A DNA stretch of 26,803 nt from contig JAEWBE010000048.1 of the NCBI GenBank assembly GCA_023391275.1, positions 1 to 26,803 on the forward strand, written 5' to 3'. How positions within the stretch are numbered: position 1 is the stretch's first letter; every line of letters begins with the position of its first letter. This document shows positions 14,784 through 22,685 of the stretch, piece by piece. This DNA comes from Bacillota bacterium (GTDB lineage: Bacteria > Bacillota > Clostridia > Oscillospirales > Acutalibacteraceae). The notes below the pieces were generated by a model, which was not told where the DNA came from, made no database searches, and saw only the letters and a program-made list of their open reading frames with translations. The translations under genes and the position numbers were made by a program.

Positions 14784-16431
14784 AACGCTCCCTCTTTTCC
14801 TGCGTCAGCGCCTCATCCACATTTCCGACGTAACGGTAATGTACCTTGATGTCGCAGATGCGAAGATCGCCCTGCTTTTTGGTTTCGCCCACCTCGATGC
14901 GGTCCACCAGCTCAAACAGGATGGTTTCATCCAGCTCCGTGATTTCCGTATAGCGCCGGATAATCTCTGTCCAGCGATCCGCGTCCTGCCTGTTTCCAAG
15001 CTGCGCCCGAACCTTTTGCTCCAGTTCTGGGAGGGCGGCGGATTTTTCCGCGCGCTCGGATTCATATTTCTGCATCAGGGTCTGGAACACGGTCTGCGGG
15101 ATAACGCCTTTGCATTTGTCCTCGTAAAGATTCTGCATCAACTTTTCCAACTCCGAAATGCGGGTGGTCGCCGTTTTCAACTCCTGCTCATAAGAGGACA
15201 GGCGACTGCGGCTTTCCTTATCCTTCAGCCGGGTGATCTGCGCCACAAGCCGGTTCCGGTCGTACTCCGCGTACTGTGCTTTTTCCCGGATATCCGCTAA
15301 CACGAGCCTATTCAGCACATCCTCATAAATCATGTGGATGGTGCAGGCGGTTTTACCGCTGCGGCTGTAGTTGCCGCAGATGAAGGAATGAAACACCTGC
15401 GTATGGCCGTCGCTGTACCTGCGCGTTTCATTGTGGGACCGCATTTTGAAACCACAGTCGGCGCAGTAGACAAGGCCGGTAAAGATGCTTTTTCTGCCTG
15501 CTGCTGCGGGAGATTTCCGCACCTTCTTTTGGTCGATGCTTACAACCGTGTCCCACACGTCGCGGGGGATAATCGCTTCGTGGGTGTTCTCAACCCGTAT
15601 CCATTCATCCTCCGGTTTTACAATGAGCTTGCGGGATTTATATGAGAGAGTCCCGTGTTTGCCCTGTACCATATTGCCGATGTAGACCTCATTTCGGAGG
15701 ATAACCTGAACGGTGGTATTAGCCCATTGGTGGTTGACCTTACGGGGATCGCTTTGCCCCTTGCGCTGATAATACAGCACTCCGGGCGGCTGAATCCCTT
15801 CCTCGTTGAGTGCGACGGCAATGGACCAGAAACCCATGCCCTGACAGCGCATGGCGAAGATCCGGCGCACAACCGGCGCGGTTTCCTCGTCAATGACAAG
15901 GTGGTGCTTATCCGCAGGGTCGCGCTTGTAGCCATAGGCGGGGTAGGTTCCAAGAAACTTGCCGTCCTCCGCACACGCTTTCTTCACGGCCTTAACCTTC
16001 TTGCTGGTGTCCCGGCTGTAGAACTCGTTAAATAAGTTCAAAAAACACATGACATCGGTGCTGCCGTTGGTGCTTTCCGTGTCGATGCCGTTGTTCAGCG
16101 CGATAAAGCGGCACCCGATGGAAGGAAACAGGTAATCCGTATATTGCCCGAATTCAATGTAGTTTCTGCCGAAACGCGACAAGTCCTTGACCAAAATCAC
16201 GTTGATGCGCTTTGCTTTTGCATCTTCAATCAGCCGCTGGACACCGGGACGGTCGAAGTTCGTTCCAGAATATCCGTCGTCGGTATATACGTCGATTTCA
16301 TTCCAGCCGCGTTCCCGGACATACCGTTGAAGCAGCAGCTTTTGATTTTCAATGCTGGCGGATTCGCCGTCGCGCTCATCGTCGTTGGACAGTCGGCAGT
16401 AGATGCCCACGTTGTATGTTTTTTCGATCAT
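14767..16431 (-). CDS. Large serine recombinase (first of the coupled pair)
   Basis: A 554-residue full-length large serine recombinase: Ser15 in GIYCRLSNDDERDGESASIE, VYTDDGYSGTNFDRPG, ILVKDLSRFGRNYIEF, the NLFNEFYSRDTSKKVKAVKK hinge typical of the family, a recombinase domain (YPAYGYKRDPADKH), a zinc ribbon with CADC near 326, and a coiled-coil tail with SRLSSYEQELKTATTRISEL. GGGAGGT lies nine bases before ATG. It follows a tnpW-like gene and overlaps the next recombinase. Paired serine recombinases of this sort are known at the ends of clostridial integrative elements, where both may be needed. Confidence 0.9.
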   Translation of the reverse strand: MIEKTYNVGIYCRLSNDDERDGESASIENQKLLLQRYVRERGWNEIDVYTDDGYSGTNFDRPGVQRLIEDAKAKRINVILVKDLSRFGRNYIEFGQYTDYLFPSIGCRFIALNNGIDTESTNGSTDVMCFLNLFNEFYSRDTSKKVKAVKKACAEDGKFLGTYPAYGYKRDPADKHHLVIDEETAPVVRRIFAMRCQGMGFWSIAVALNEEGIQPPGVLYYQRKGQSDPRKVNHQWANTTVQVILRNEVYIGNMVQGKHGTLSYKSRKLIVKPEDEWIRVENTHEAIIPRDVWDTVVSIDQKKVRKSPAAAGRKSIFTGLVYCADCGFKMRSHNETRRYSDGHTQVFHSFICGNYSRSGKTACTIHMIYEDVLNRLVLADIREKAQYAEYDRNRLVAQITRLKDKESRSRLSSYEQELKTATTRISELEKLMQNLYEDKCKGVIPQTVFQTLMQKYESERAEKSAALPELEQKVRAQLGNRQDADRWTEIIRRYTEITELDETILFELVDRIEVGETKKQGDLRICDIKVHYRYVGNVDEALTQEKRERYEKAV

Positions 16432-16557
16432 CTATATTTTACCTCCCGATCATCTCAGCATCATACCCCGTGCGGTTTTGTGGCTCTCGGACATCATCAG
16501 GATAACGCGGGAGCTTTCGCCGCGCAAGGATGCGGCTGGCCGAGAGGGCTTTTATCG

Positions 16558-16743
16558 TTAAGAAACAGAAGGGGCGCGGGGTGGTGTAAGCTGTGTCATG
16601 GCGCGCCGGACGGCGAGCTGTTCCAGCGTATGCCCCAGGTCCTTCTCACCGGAAAACACGCTGGTCACGCGATACAGCGTATTTCCGATCTTGACCTCCT
16701 TATAGGAGGTATCGGTTTTGTTGCGCAGTGTGGTTTGATCCAT
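16558..16743 (-). CDS. tnpW: TnpW-like transposon protein (right)
   Basis: A 61-residue protein starting MDQTTLRNKTDTSYKEV, with the core KIGNTLYRVTSVFSGEKD and a leucine-rich helix (TLEQLAVRRAM) fitting the TnpW group. ATG at 16743 is chosen because GGAGGTG lies seven bases before it; the frame is open further upstream to 16779. It precedes the recombinase at 16431 by about 125 bp, a spacer containing a G+C-rich stretch but no gene. Confidence 0.65.
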   Translation of the reverse strand: MDQTTLRNKTDTSYKEVKIGNTLYRVTSVFSGEKDLGHTLEQLAVRRAMTQLTPPRAPSVS

Positions 16744-16790
16744 AAAGAGGCACCTCCATTCCAAACCATACCAATACATAAAAGGGATAA

Positions 16791-16847
16791 CAGCCGCGCC
16801 GATTTAAGTTTGAGTCGCCATACGGCTGGCGTGTTTCGGCGCGGCTG
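16791..16847 (-). promoter_or_regulatory. Leader hairpin before tnpW (right)
   Basis: CAGCCGCGCCGA (16791-16802) and TCGGCGCGGCTG (16836-16847) form a 12-bp perfect stem, extended by AGGGA/TCCCT flanks. It covaries with the left hairpin at 12258-12323. Its outer edge coincides with the end of arm identity. Confidence 0.55.
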
Positions 16848-17285
16848 TCCCTTTGTTTCGATTTGCTTTTTATGTTTACAGACATTCCGGACGAACAGGC
16901 GGCGTACCTGTTACCATAGGAATTGCACCTCCCCCCATGCTGATGGCGGGCCGTTCTCATTGCCTGCGACGGTTTTATCACGCTCGGACTGTGACTGAAC
17001 GGAAGTTTCATTGCATACAGATTCTTGCTGCAAAGCCGCCCTGTATCTGAAAGACGCTGCTCTGCCTGTGGCGCTGGTGTTCTTCGCTCCCTTTCCGTTA
17101 CGCTGAAATCCAATCACCCTCTCCCGCGCAAGAAAAGATCGTGGCGCACCCGCCGCCCGGCTCCCTGTATGCCGCTGCTCGCGGTATGTATCCGGCTTGT
17201 CCCTTATTCGATTTTCAAGGTTCAGCGAAGAATAAAAACATATCCCTCATAAACCTTTTCATTTTTGAGGCAAAAGTAAGTAAGC
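16848..17285 (-). repeat. Conserved non-coding leader between sigma gene and tnpW (right)
   Basis: The mirror of 11825-12257. It starts with CCCTTTGTTTCGATTTGC (16848-16865), whose inverse GCAAATCGAAACAGGGAAA recurs at about 17758-17776 on the far side of the sigma gene. Open frames exist on both strands but are not kept in register with the left copy. Confidence 0.5.
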
Positions 17286-17711
17286 TCAGAGAGACTTTTT
17301 CAAAAACTTTTCCATATTTTTAAGTCCTCGGTCGATAGCTTCACCAATCACAGCCTTACTGACGCCCTCGGCCTTGGCAATGGCACTTTTGCTCATACCC
17401 AAGAAGTAATGGGCGTAGATGCGTTTGGCTTGCTTGTCCGGCAATGCGGCAATGGCGGCGTGAAGCCGTTCGGTTGTAAACTTGCGCTCATAGATTTCGC
17501 CGGGGGACAGGGACACAAACAAGATATCACGCTCAATGCCGTCTCCACGATCTAAAGAGTAATATGCCTTATGACGGTATCTCCGCAGGCAGTACGCGAC
17601 TTCGGCGTGTTCATAAGAATCCATAAGCGCCGCAACCTCGTCCGGTACTTCAATTATGCAGTCAGTGGTATAGAAATCGGGATAGTATTCCCGCAGATTG
17701 ATTTTAGCCAT
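17286..17711 (-). CDS. Small sigma-70-like factor of mobile-element type (right)
   Basis: A 141-residue paralogue of the protein at 11399-11824, starting MAKINLREYYPDFYTTDC. Region-4-like HTH residues follow IAALPDKQAKRIYAHY: GMSKSAIAKAEGVSKAVIG, then the helix AIDRGLKNMEKFLKK. A GGAGGA site seven bases before ATG supports the start. The first 100 or so residues are almost the same as the left copy, whereas the final helices differ, so promoter or DNA specificity may have diverged. It is transcribed toward tnpW and the two recombinases. Confidence 0.85.
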   Translation of the reverse strand: MAKINLREYYPDFYTTDCIIEVPDEVAALMDSYEHAEVAYCLRRYRHKAYYSLDRGDGIERDILFVSLSPGEIYERKFTTERLHAAIAALPDKQAKRIYAHYFLGMSKSAIAKAEGVSKAVIGEAIDRGLKNMEKFLKKSL

Positions 17712-17816
17712 TTTATATTCCTCCGTTTCGTTTGTTTGGTTTTGGCATTTGGTTTTAGCAAATCGAAACAGGGAAAGGTGGAGACCGGCATCCGACTGAA
17801 TTATCCCTTATACGAC

Positions 17817-17855
17817 AAAAAAAGCCCACTTGGACATAATCCAAATGAGCTTTTT
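17817..17855 (-). terminator. Terminator/attenuator upstream of the right sigma-like gene
   Basis: On the - strand AAGCTCATTTGGA and TCCAAGTGGGCTT form a 13-bp stem followed by seven T residues. The mirror hairpin is at 11270-11306. Bases 17856-17983 hold no gene and do not match the left arm. Confidence 0.75.
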
Positions 17856-17983
17856 GAATAATATAGATTTTGCGTATCTTGTTTTTTTGCTCAGACGGTT
17901 CCTGCTGGTGGTCGCACTGTTTCCAGAGGCAACACAGGATCTTTTTAAATAGGCTGTCGATTATAGCGATATGTAGGAGATTG

Positions 17984-18025
17984 ATGTCCGCTTTATCACG
18001 CCCGACCGCTATTCAACAGCGGTCG
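17984..18025 (-). promoter_or_regulatory. Conserved hairpin plus 20-base motif (right)
   Basis: A perfect CGACCGCT/AGCGGTCG stem at 18003-18025 and the tail GGCGTGATAAAGCGGACATC on the - strand. It is the mirror of 11099-11141, with a different loop and one stem base restored to full pairing. Confidence 0.5.
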
Positions 18026-18055
18026 CATGAATTTTATAGTATATTGAACACACAT

Positions 18056-18137
18056 AGAAAAAGCCTCCAAGCCCGTAAGTTTGGAGGAACATTGTGCCGC
18101 TCTTATTCAGGCATGAAAATAGACCCGCCAAACTTAC
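18056..18137 (-). promoter_or_regulatory. Two mutually exclusive hairpins downstream of the right riboswitch
   Basis: On the - strand GTAAGTTTGGCGGG (18137-18124) can pair with CCTCCAAACTTAC (18087-18075). Alternatively CCTCCAA (18087-18081) pairs with TTGGAGG (18070-18064), followed by CTTTTTCTAT. The pairing scheme is the same as on the left with different bases. On the + strand the long stem ends in a run of ten T residues. Confidence 0.65.
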
Positions 18138-18185
18138 GTTTTTTTTTGTAAATCTGGCAAATAAACATTGCATATCAATTTATGC

Positions 18186-18221
18186 AAATATAAAGGTCAA
18201 GACCGATATGAATCTTGACCT
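18186..18221 (-). terminator. Terminator directly after the right riboswitch
   Basis: On the - strand AGGTCAAGA and TCTTGACCT form a 9-bp stem with a 10-base loop, followed by TTTATATTT. It matches the left terminator at 10922-10957. Confidence 0.75.
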
Positions 18222-18222
18222 C

Positions 18223-18299
18223 ATGCAACCCGGCGGTCATCGTTGTAAAAACATTAGACCCGTAGCTTTGCGTCACCGTCTTTCGACGGGTTTGCTAAA
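18223..18299 (-). promoter_or_regulatory. c-di-GMP-I (GEMM) riboswitch, right copy
   Basis: Read on the - strand it has GCAAACCCG, the CCGTC-GAAA-GACGG hairpin, TGACGCAAAGCTACGGG, TCTAA and the closing CCGCCGGGTTGC. The core is unchanged from the left copy although the flanks have diverged, which suggests selection for ligand binding in both arms. It points inward, toward the right sigma, tnpW and recombinase genes. Confidence 0.92.
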
Positions 18300-18669
18300 T
18301 TATTTATAACATTTAGATCTTAACGGATCTACCCAATCGCTCAGTTTTCTACATAACTGTAGGACACATGACTGTTGTCGATTGTAGTGTCCTAAACTTC
18401 CTTTATCGCTCTACAAGGAAAGTATATTACATGCTTTCTTAGATTGGAATAATCGTTTGGCTTATAAGTATCACCAATTGTTTTACACTATATTGACTTC
18501 ACTTTCCTATAATGCAATCTTCCTGTATAAATTCAAATGCCTAATACAGGCTAAAGCTGCATATCGTGTAAAGCTTCAATGATTTTTAGTTCAATTCCAT
18601 GATTCAATGATGTATAATAGATATTATTAAAAGTAGTTTGAGGTTTTACAATATAAAAAGGAGTTTCCA
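18300..18669. promoter_or_regulatory. Divergent control region between riboswitch and lysR (right)
   Basis: The mirror of 10499-10843 and without a gene. It has TATAAT at 18613-18618 as the likely -10 box of lysR, the TTGTAG/CTACAA dyad at 18382-18416, and the ATAATCG-TTTGGCTTAT stretch near 18460 conserved with the left arm. No clear riboswitch promoter was found. Confidence 0.5.
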
Positions 18670-19563
18670 ATGGATATAAAAGACTTAATTCGGTTTAAGG
18701 AAGTCTGCGAAAATAAGAGCCTTACGAAGACTGCTGCTAAGATCTTCATTTCTCCTCAGGGCCTCAGTAAGCGGATGAAGTCTTTAGAGTCAGAACTTGG
18801 AGTTACTCTATTTAAGCGGACACCAAATGGCATCGTTTTAACACCATATGGGCAATGTCTGTATAATAGGTCACAAGATTTAATACAAAATTTTAATAGC
18901 GTGAAGGCAGAACTGGAACTGATGAAACAACATGAACGGGGATATATACACATATGCAGTGCTTTCGGTGTGTTGCGCATTTTAGGTCCGGAATTTATTC
19001 TTGATTTTGAAAAAGCACACCCAAATACAATGCTGGACTATACGGAATATCCGGATGTTTTTGTAGAACAGGAAATTGAAAATGGCAATTGTGATGTTGG
19101 GTTTGCTATATGTCCAACAAAAAGTCCTGATTTAGATATATCTCCACTTTTTTCATCTACGGTAAGTTTGCTTGTTTATAAAGAACATCCATTAGCCCAA
19201 AAATCGTCTGTTCGATTTTCTGATTTGCAAGGGGAACATTTAATATTAGAGTCAAAAGCTTTTAAAATCAATGATTTAGTACAAGAAAAATGTATGGAGA
19301 ATGGTTTTGAACCTGACATAATATTTCATACCAGTGGTTTTAGTCTTTGCCATAAACTTGCATCCCAACAAATGGGAATATCGGTAATTGTTGATTTAAT
19401 CAGCGCTGATATGCCATTTAATAATCTTGTCGCGGTCCCATTTGAAGATTCTTTTGCATGGAAAGTAGATATTATATGTAAAAAGGAATATCAAAATTTT
19501 AATTATATAAGAGTATTAAAAGCGTATGCACAGCAATATGTAACTGCATTAAAACTTGGGTAA
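18670..19563 (+). CDS. LysR-type transcriptional regulator (right copy)
   Basis: 297 residues, the mirror copy of 9605-10498, with the same HTH (residues 1-60) and effector domain. Substitutions are scattered (for example QCLYNRS for ECLYKRS, LMKQHERG for LIKQHDRG, YQNFNYIRVLKAY for YQDFTHIKILKEY) and conservative, so both copies look functional. Its stop is followed within a few bases by the HxlR remnant, showing a deletion junction; in the left arm about 3 kb with azlCD and the MocR gene separates the two. Confidence 0.93.
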   Translation: MDIKDLIRFKEVCENKSLTKTAAKIFISPQGLSKRMKSLESELGVTLFKRTPNGIVLTPYGQCLYNRSQDLIQNFNSVKAELELMKQHERGYIHICSAFGVLRILGPEFILDFEKAHPNTMLDYTEYPDVFVEQEIENGNCDVGFAICPTKSPDLDISPLFSSTVSLLVYKEHPLAQKSSVRFSDLQGEHLILESKAFKINDLVQEKCMENGFEPDIIFHTSGFSLCHKLASQQMGISVIVDLISADMPFNNLVAVPFEDSFAWKVDIICKKEYQNFNYIRVLKAYAQQYVTALKLG

Positions 19564-19764
19564 ATGCATTATAGCGAAATAAAAAAAGCTCTGGGGCATG
19601 TGATACACAAGATGCTTTCCACCCAGCTTAAAGAGTTGGAAAGTGACGGCCTGCCGATACGTATGGAATATCCGCAGGTTCCTTCCAAGGTAGAATACCG
19701 CTTATTCCCAACAGGTGAATCTCGAATGCCGGTTCAGCACGAAAATTTGCAAGTGGAGACATAA
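19564..19764 (+). pseudogene. HxlR-family regulator, 3' fragment with frameshift
   Basis: From about 19569 it matches codons 40 onward of the left HxlR gene (SEIKKALGHVIHKM, QLKELESDGL, YPQVPSKVEYRL). The N-terminal helices and natural start are missing. Near the end one extra A (GAAAATTTGC against GAAATCTGC on the left) shifts the frame, so CEWGQKH becomes NLQVET and a stop. It converges on the KDPG aldolase gene as in the left arm. Confidence 0.8.
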
Positions 19765-19770
19765 AAGCAT

Positions 19771-20430
19771 TTATCGAAGAAGAGTTCTTGCGCCCTTTAT
19801 CTTAGTAATGAATTCTTTTGCTCTATTTGTAACCGCTGCAAAGTCACCGTTATCTGCTCCTGCAGTCAAAGAACTTCCAGCACTTACTGCCACTGCACCA
19901 GCACGGATCCAGTCTTCCGTATTTTCCACGTTTACACCGCCGGAAGGCATTAATTTTTCATATGGTAATGGCCCTTTTATATCTTTAATAAACCTAGGGC
20001 CTAAAAGATCCCCAGGAAATATTTTAACAATATCAGCTCCGGCTTCCATTGCGGTAATTGCTTCTTTGACTGTCTGAACACCTGGAACATAAGCAATTCT
20101 ATAACGATTGCATAGTTTTGCAGTATCAGCGTCAAAATCCGGACTCACGATAAACTGTGCACCGGCTAAAATAGCAATTCTGGCTGTTTCACTATCCAAT
20201 ACCGTACCAGCACCAATTAAAACGCCGCTATCGCGGTAAGAATCAATTAAACTCTTAATAACGTTAGTTGCGTCGGGTACTGTAAATGTTAATTCTATTG
20301 AGCCGCATCCGCCTTTTATACATGCATCTGAAATCCTTTCAGCTTTTGCGGAAGAACTGGCTCTTACTACTGCAACAAGACCATTGCTTGTCATTTTTAA
20401 AATCACATTTTCTTTATCAATATCAATCAT
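19771..20430 (-). CDS. eda: KDPG / 4-hydroxy-2-oxoglutarate aldolase (right copy)
   Basis: 219 residues, the mirror of 5555-6208, with all catalytic motifs: IELTFTVP with the general-base Glu, GAGTVL, FIVSPDF, PGVQT, IVKIFPGD with the Schiff-base Lys and MPSGGVN. ATG at 20430 is preferred (MIDIDKEN; AAAGGT eight bases upstream) over the frame extension to 20466. It follows the hydrogenase by 48 bp on the same strand and is probably co-transcribed with it from the Rex-type promoter. N-terminal differences from the left copy include a duplicated Ile-Asp. Confidence 0.92.
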   Translation of the reverse strand: MIDIDKENVILKMTSNGLVAVVRASSSAKAERISDACIKGGCGSIELTFTVPDATNVIKSLIDSYRDSGVLIGAGTVLDSETARIAILAGAQFIVSPDFDADTAKLCNRYRIAYVPGVQTVKEAITAMEAGADIVKIFPGDLLGPRFIKDIKGPLPYEKLMPSGGVNVENTEDWIRAGAVAVSAGSSLTAGADNGDFAAVTNRAKEFITKIKGARTLLR

Positions 20431-20478
20431 ATTTTTACCTTTCTTAATAAAGTATTTCAGTTTCATTCGGAAATCTTT

Positions 20479-21921
20479 TCAGTTCATCCTAGTATGTGAA
20501 AAATCATGGATTCTATTTACATTTTCATTTATCGTTCGGTTATCGGCATGCGCAAGAAGATTTTTTCGATGTTTTTTAATATTTTGCAGTGATTCTACAC
20601 CTGCCGGTCCGGCAATGCAGCCACCCTCGCAAGCCATTCCCTCAACAAAATCTTCTGTAAGACGCCCCGCATTCATAATGGACAGTATCCTTTTGCATTC
20701 TTGTGCTCCATTGCAATGAACACAGGAAAACGGCGTCTTAAAGTTTTCTTCTTCCAGGACTTTTTTTACAGCACCGGCAACGCCGCCGCTTTGAGCAAAC
20801 TCTTTCCCATAAAGACTGCCGTCTTGTTCATCATTTGCTAGTTCTTCAAGATTAATATTTCTTGCAATAAACATAGCGGCTAATTCTTCAAAGGTAAGGA
20901 CATAATCAGCCGTATCTTTTACCTTTGTGATCTCTAATTTTTTTGTTACACATGGGCCGATAAATACGACCGTTGTCTCTGGATGAAGTGATTTAATATA
21001 TCTGACTACCGCTGTCATTGGGGATACTGTTTCTGAAATATATTTTGTAAGCTTTGGAAAATGTTTTTCGATCATTTCAACAAATGCGGGGCAGCATGAC
21101 GTCGTCATTTTTTCTCCCTCTGCAAGGGCTTTTTTTAATTCATGCGCTTCATACGCTGAAACAGCGTCAGCTCCAAGTGATACTTCAATTGCTTCCGAAA
21201 AGCCAAGTTTTTTCAAAGATCTTTTAATCATTCCTATACCTGCATTTCCAAAGTGGCCCTCTATTGAGGGAGCAAATACAGCTGTTACTGAAGAATGATT
21301 CTTTAGCATATTTATCACATCGACAATTTGGGAACGATCTGCAATTGCTCCGAACGGGCAGCCTTTCATACAAGCGCCGCAGCTTATACAACGCGAATAA
21401 TCGATAACGGAACGCTGATATTCATCTTTCCCTATAGCATTAACCGGGCAAGCCCTTACACATGGGCGCAAAGTATCTGAAATAGCATTATAAGGACATG
21501 CTGCGGCGCACTGGCCGCATTCCTTGCATTTTTGAGGATCAATATAAGCTCCTTTCGGAGTAATCGTAATCGCATGAAAATGGCATGCTTCCTTGCATTT
21601 ACGTGCCAGACAGTTTTGGCAATTGTCCGTTACCCGGAATCTACTGATGGGACAGCCTTCGCAGGCTGCCGGGATGACGCCCATTATATTGTTATCAAAC
21701 TGTTTTGGAAGGTTGCCGCCGCATACAGAAATTAGACGTTCACGTATAATTTCGCGTTCTTTGTAGACACAGCAGCGAAATGTCGGCAGTGGTCCCTGAA
21801 TAATTTCATAAGGAATATTTGATATATGTTCATTCAAATTTCCTTCATATGTGTATTGTGCGACCTTAGTCAGCACTTCAATTTTAAGTTGTTTTGCCTG
21901 GTTTTCATATTCATATATCAT
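20479..21921 (-). CDS. Monomeric [FeFe] hydrogenase, group B-like
   Basis: 480 residues from ATG at 21921. The N-terminal half has many cysteines for [4Fe-4S] clusters (CEGCP, CQNC, CKECGQCAAACP, CVRACP, CISCGACMKGCP). The H-cluster domain has TSCCPAF, GPCVTKKLE and EGMACEGGCIAG, variants of the three hydrogenase signatures closest to group B. It makes or uses H2 with ferredoxin-type electrons. An in-frame extension to 21948 exists, but the left arm diverges just upstream of the 21921 ATG, so that start is chosen. No maturases (HydE/F/G) lie in the window. It probably belongs to the Rex-regulated unit with the NuoB-like gene and the aldolase. The left copy is a deleted remnant. Confidence 0.9.
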   Translation of the reverse strand: MIYEYENQAKQLKIEVLTKVAQYTYEGNLNEHISNIPYEIIQGPLPTFRCCVYKEREIIRERLISVCGGNLPKQFDNNIMGVIPAACEGCPISRFRVTDNCQNCLARKCKEACHFHAITITPKGAYIDPQKCKECGQCAAACPYNAISDTLRPCVRACPVNAIGKDEYQRSVIDYSRCISCGACMKGCPFGAIADRSQIVDVINMLKNHSSVTAVFAPSIEGHFGNAGIGMIKRSLKKLGFSEAIEVSLGADAVSAYEAHELKKALAEGEKMTTSCCPAFVEMIEKHFPKLTKYISETVSPMTAVVRYIKSLHPETTVVFIGPCVTKKLEITKVKDTADYVLTFEELAAMFIARNINLEELANDEQDGSLYGKEFAQSGGVAGAVKKVLEEENFKTPFSCVHCNGAQECKRILSIMNAGRLTEDFVEGMACEGGCIAGPAGVESLQNIKKHRKNLLAHADNRTINENVNRIHDFSHTRMN

Positions 21922-22078
21922 AGTTCTGTACCCTGTCGAGATAGCCATTCGCTCTTGTTGACTTGCCTTTAGAAATGACGATCAATGCTTTCTTTCCCGG
22001 AAAATGCTGTTTATGAAGATTGTTTAACTGACCTGCTCCGAACAAAACTCTGGTTGGTACATACATATTATAAGCCAT
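21911..22078 (-). pseudogene. Iron-containing alcohol dehydrogenase, N-terminal fragment
   Basis: GGGAGG seven bases before ATG opens a 55-codon frame: MAYNMYVPTRVLFGAGQLN, then FPGKKALIVISKGKSTRANG and YLDRV. This is the start of a group III (iron-type) alcohol dehydrogenase. It then breaks off into the hydrogenase start, ending in a TGA that overlaps the hydrogenase ATG region. All metal ligands are missing. The left arm has a complete but unrelated zinc dehydrogenase at the same place. Confidence 0.75.
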
Positions 22079-22116
22079 GATAAATCCTCCCTTTGACTTT
22101 GAAAAGCTGCTGCATC

Positions 22117-22140
22117 AATCTCTTCCTGAAGGAAGAGATT
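22117..22140. other. Perfect 10-bp hairpin upstream of the iron dehydrogenase fragment
   Basis: AATCTCTTCC and GGAAGAGATT enclose a TGAA/TTCA loop in the 154-bp gap after the NuoB-like gene. There is no T-run on either side, so an RNA-processing or stability element is as likely as a terminator. Confidence 0.5.
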
Positions 22141-22232
22141 TGCCAATATTGATTATATATTATCTGCAGATGAGAAAATGATTTTTCAACTAATCAAAAC
22201 TATGCTTCGTTATAAAGAACACAACAGTGAAT

Positions 22233-22685
22233 TCAGACTACCTTTTCTTCAAGTCCGATGGACTGCATAATATCCCGCTTTTTATCCAGCAAAGCGACAG
22301 CCTTAATGACGCCGTCAATGATTGCCTCTGGCCTTGCGGCGCAGCCCGGGACATAAATGTCGACCGGGATCACTTTGTCTATTCCACCGAGAATATTATA
22401 ACAATCTTTAAAAATACCGCCATCACAGGCGCAGATACCCACAGCTACAACAACCTTTGGATCCGGCATTTGGGAATAGAGCTGTTTGACAACTGGCTTG
22501 TTTTGGCTATTGACACCTCCTGTTATCAACAAGATATCTGCGTGTTTCGGGTCACCGACGTTGATGACCCCGAAACGCTCAAGATCATAGACAGGCGTTA
22601 AACAAGCTAGAATTTCGATATCACAGCCATTGCAGCTTGAAGCGTCATAGTGTAGCAGCCAAGGAGATCTCGACATTTTTGCCAT
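22233..22685 (-). CDS. NuoB/EchC-like hydrogenase small subunit
   Basis: A 150-residue protein of the NuoB/group 4 [NiFe]-hydrogenase small-subunit family, which carries one [4Fe-4S] cluster. Cys18 and Cys21 in SSCNGCDIE, Cys85 near GICACDGG and Cys115 in VPGCAARPE are the expected ligands. The start MAKMSRSPWLL follows AAAGGTG and agrees with the family; the frame is open to 22841, but the mirror arm has shifts there. No large subunit or membrane partners are present, so it is an orphan here and might act with other proteins. It is the first gene after the Rex-type promoter; the left copy is a remnant. Confidence 0.85.
   Translation of the reverse strand: MAKMSRSPWLLHYDASSCNGCDIEILACLTPVYDLERFGVINVGDPKHADILLITGGVNSQNKPVVKQLYSQMPDPKVVVAVGICACDGGIFKDCYNILGGIDKVIPVDIYVPGCAARPEAIIDGVIKAVALLDKKRDIMQSIGLEEKVV

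Noticed and set aside
16144..16998. A 284-codon + strand frame across recombinase, tnpW and leader
   Set aside because: It spans unrelated functional units antisense to them and shows no protein family features.
12646..17711. Complete integrative conjugative element
   Set aside because: Only sigma, tnpW and recombinase genes are present; no relaxase, coupling protein, or mating-pair genes are in the window.
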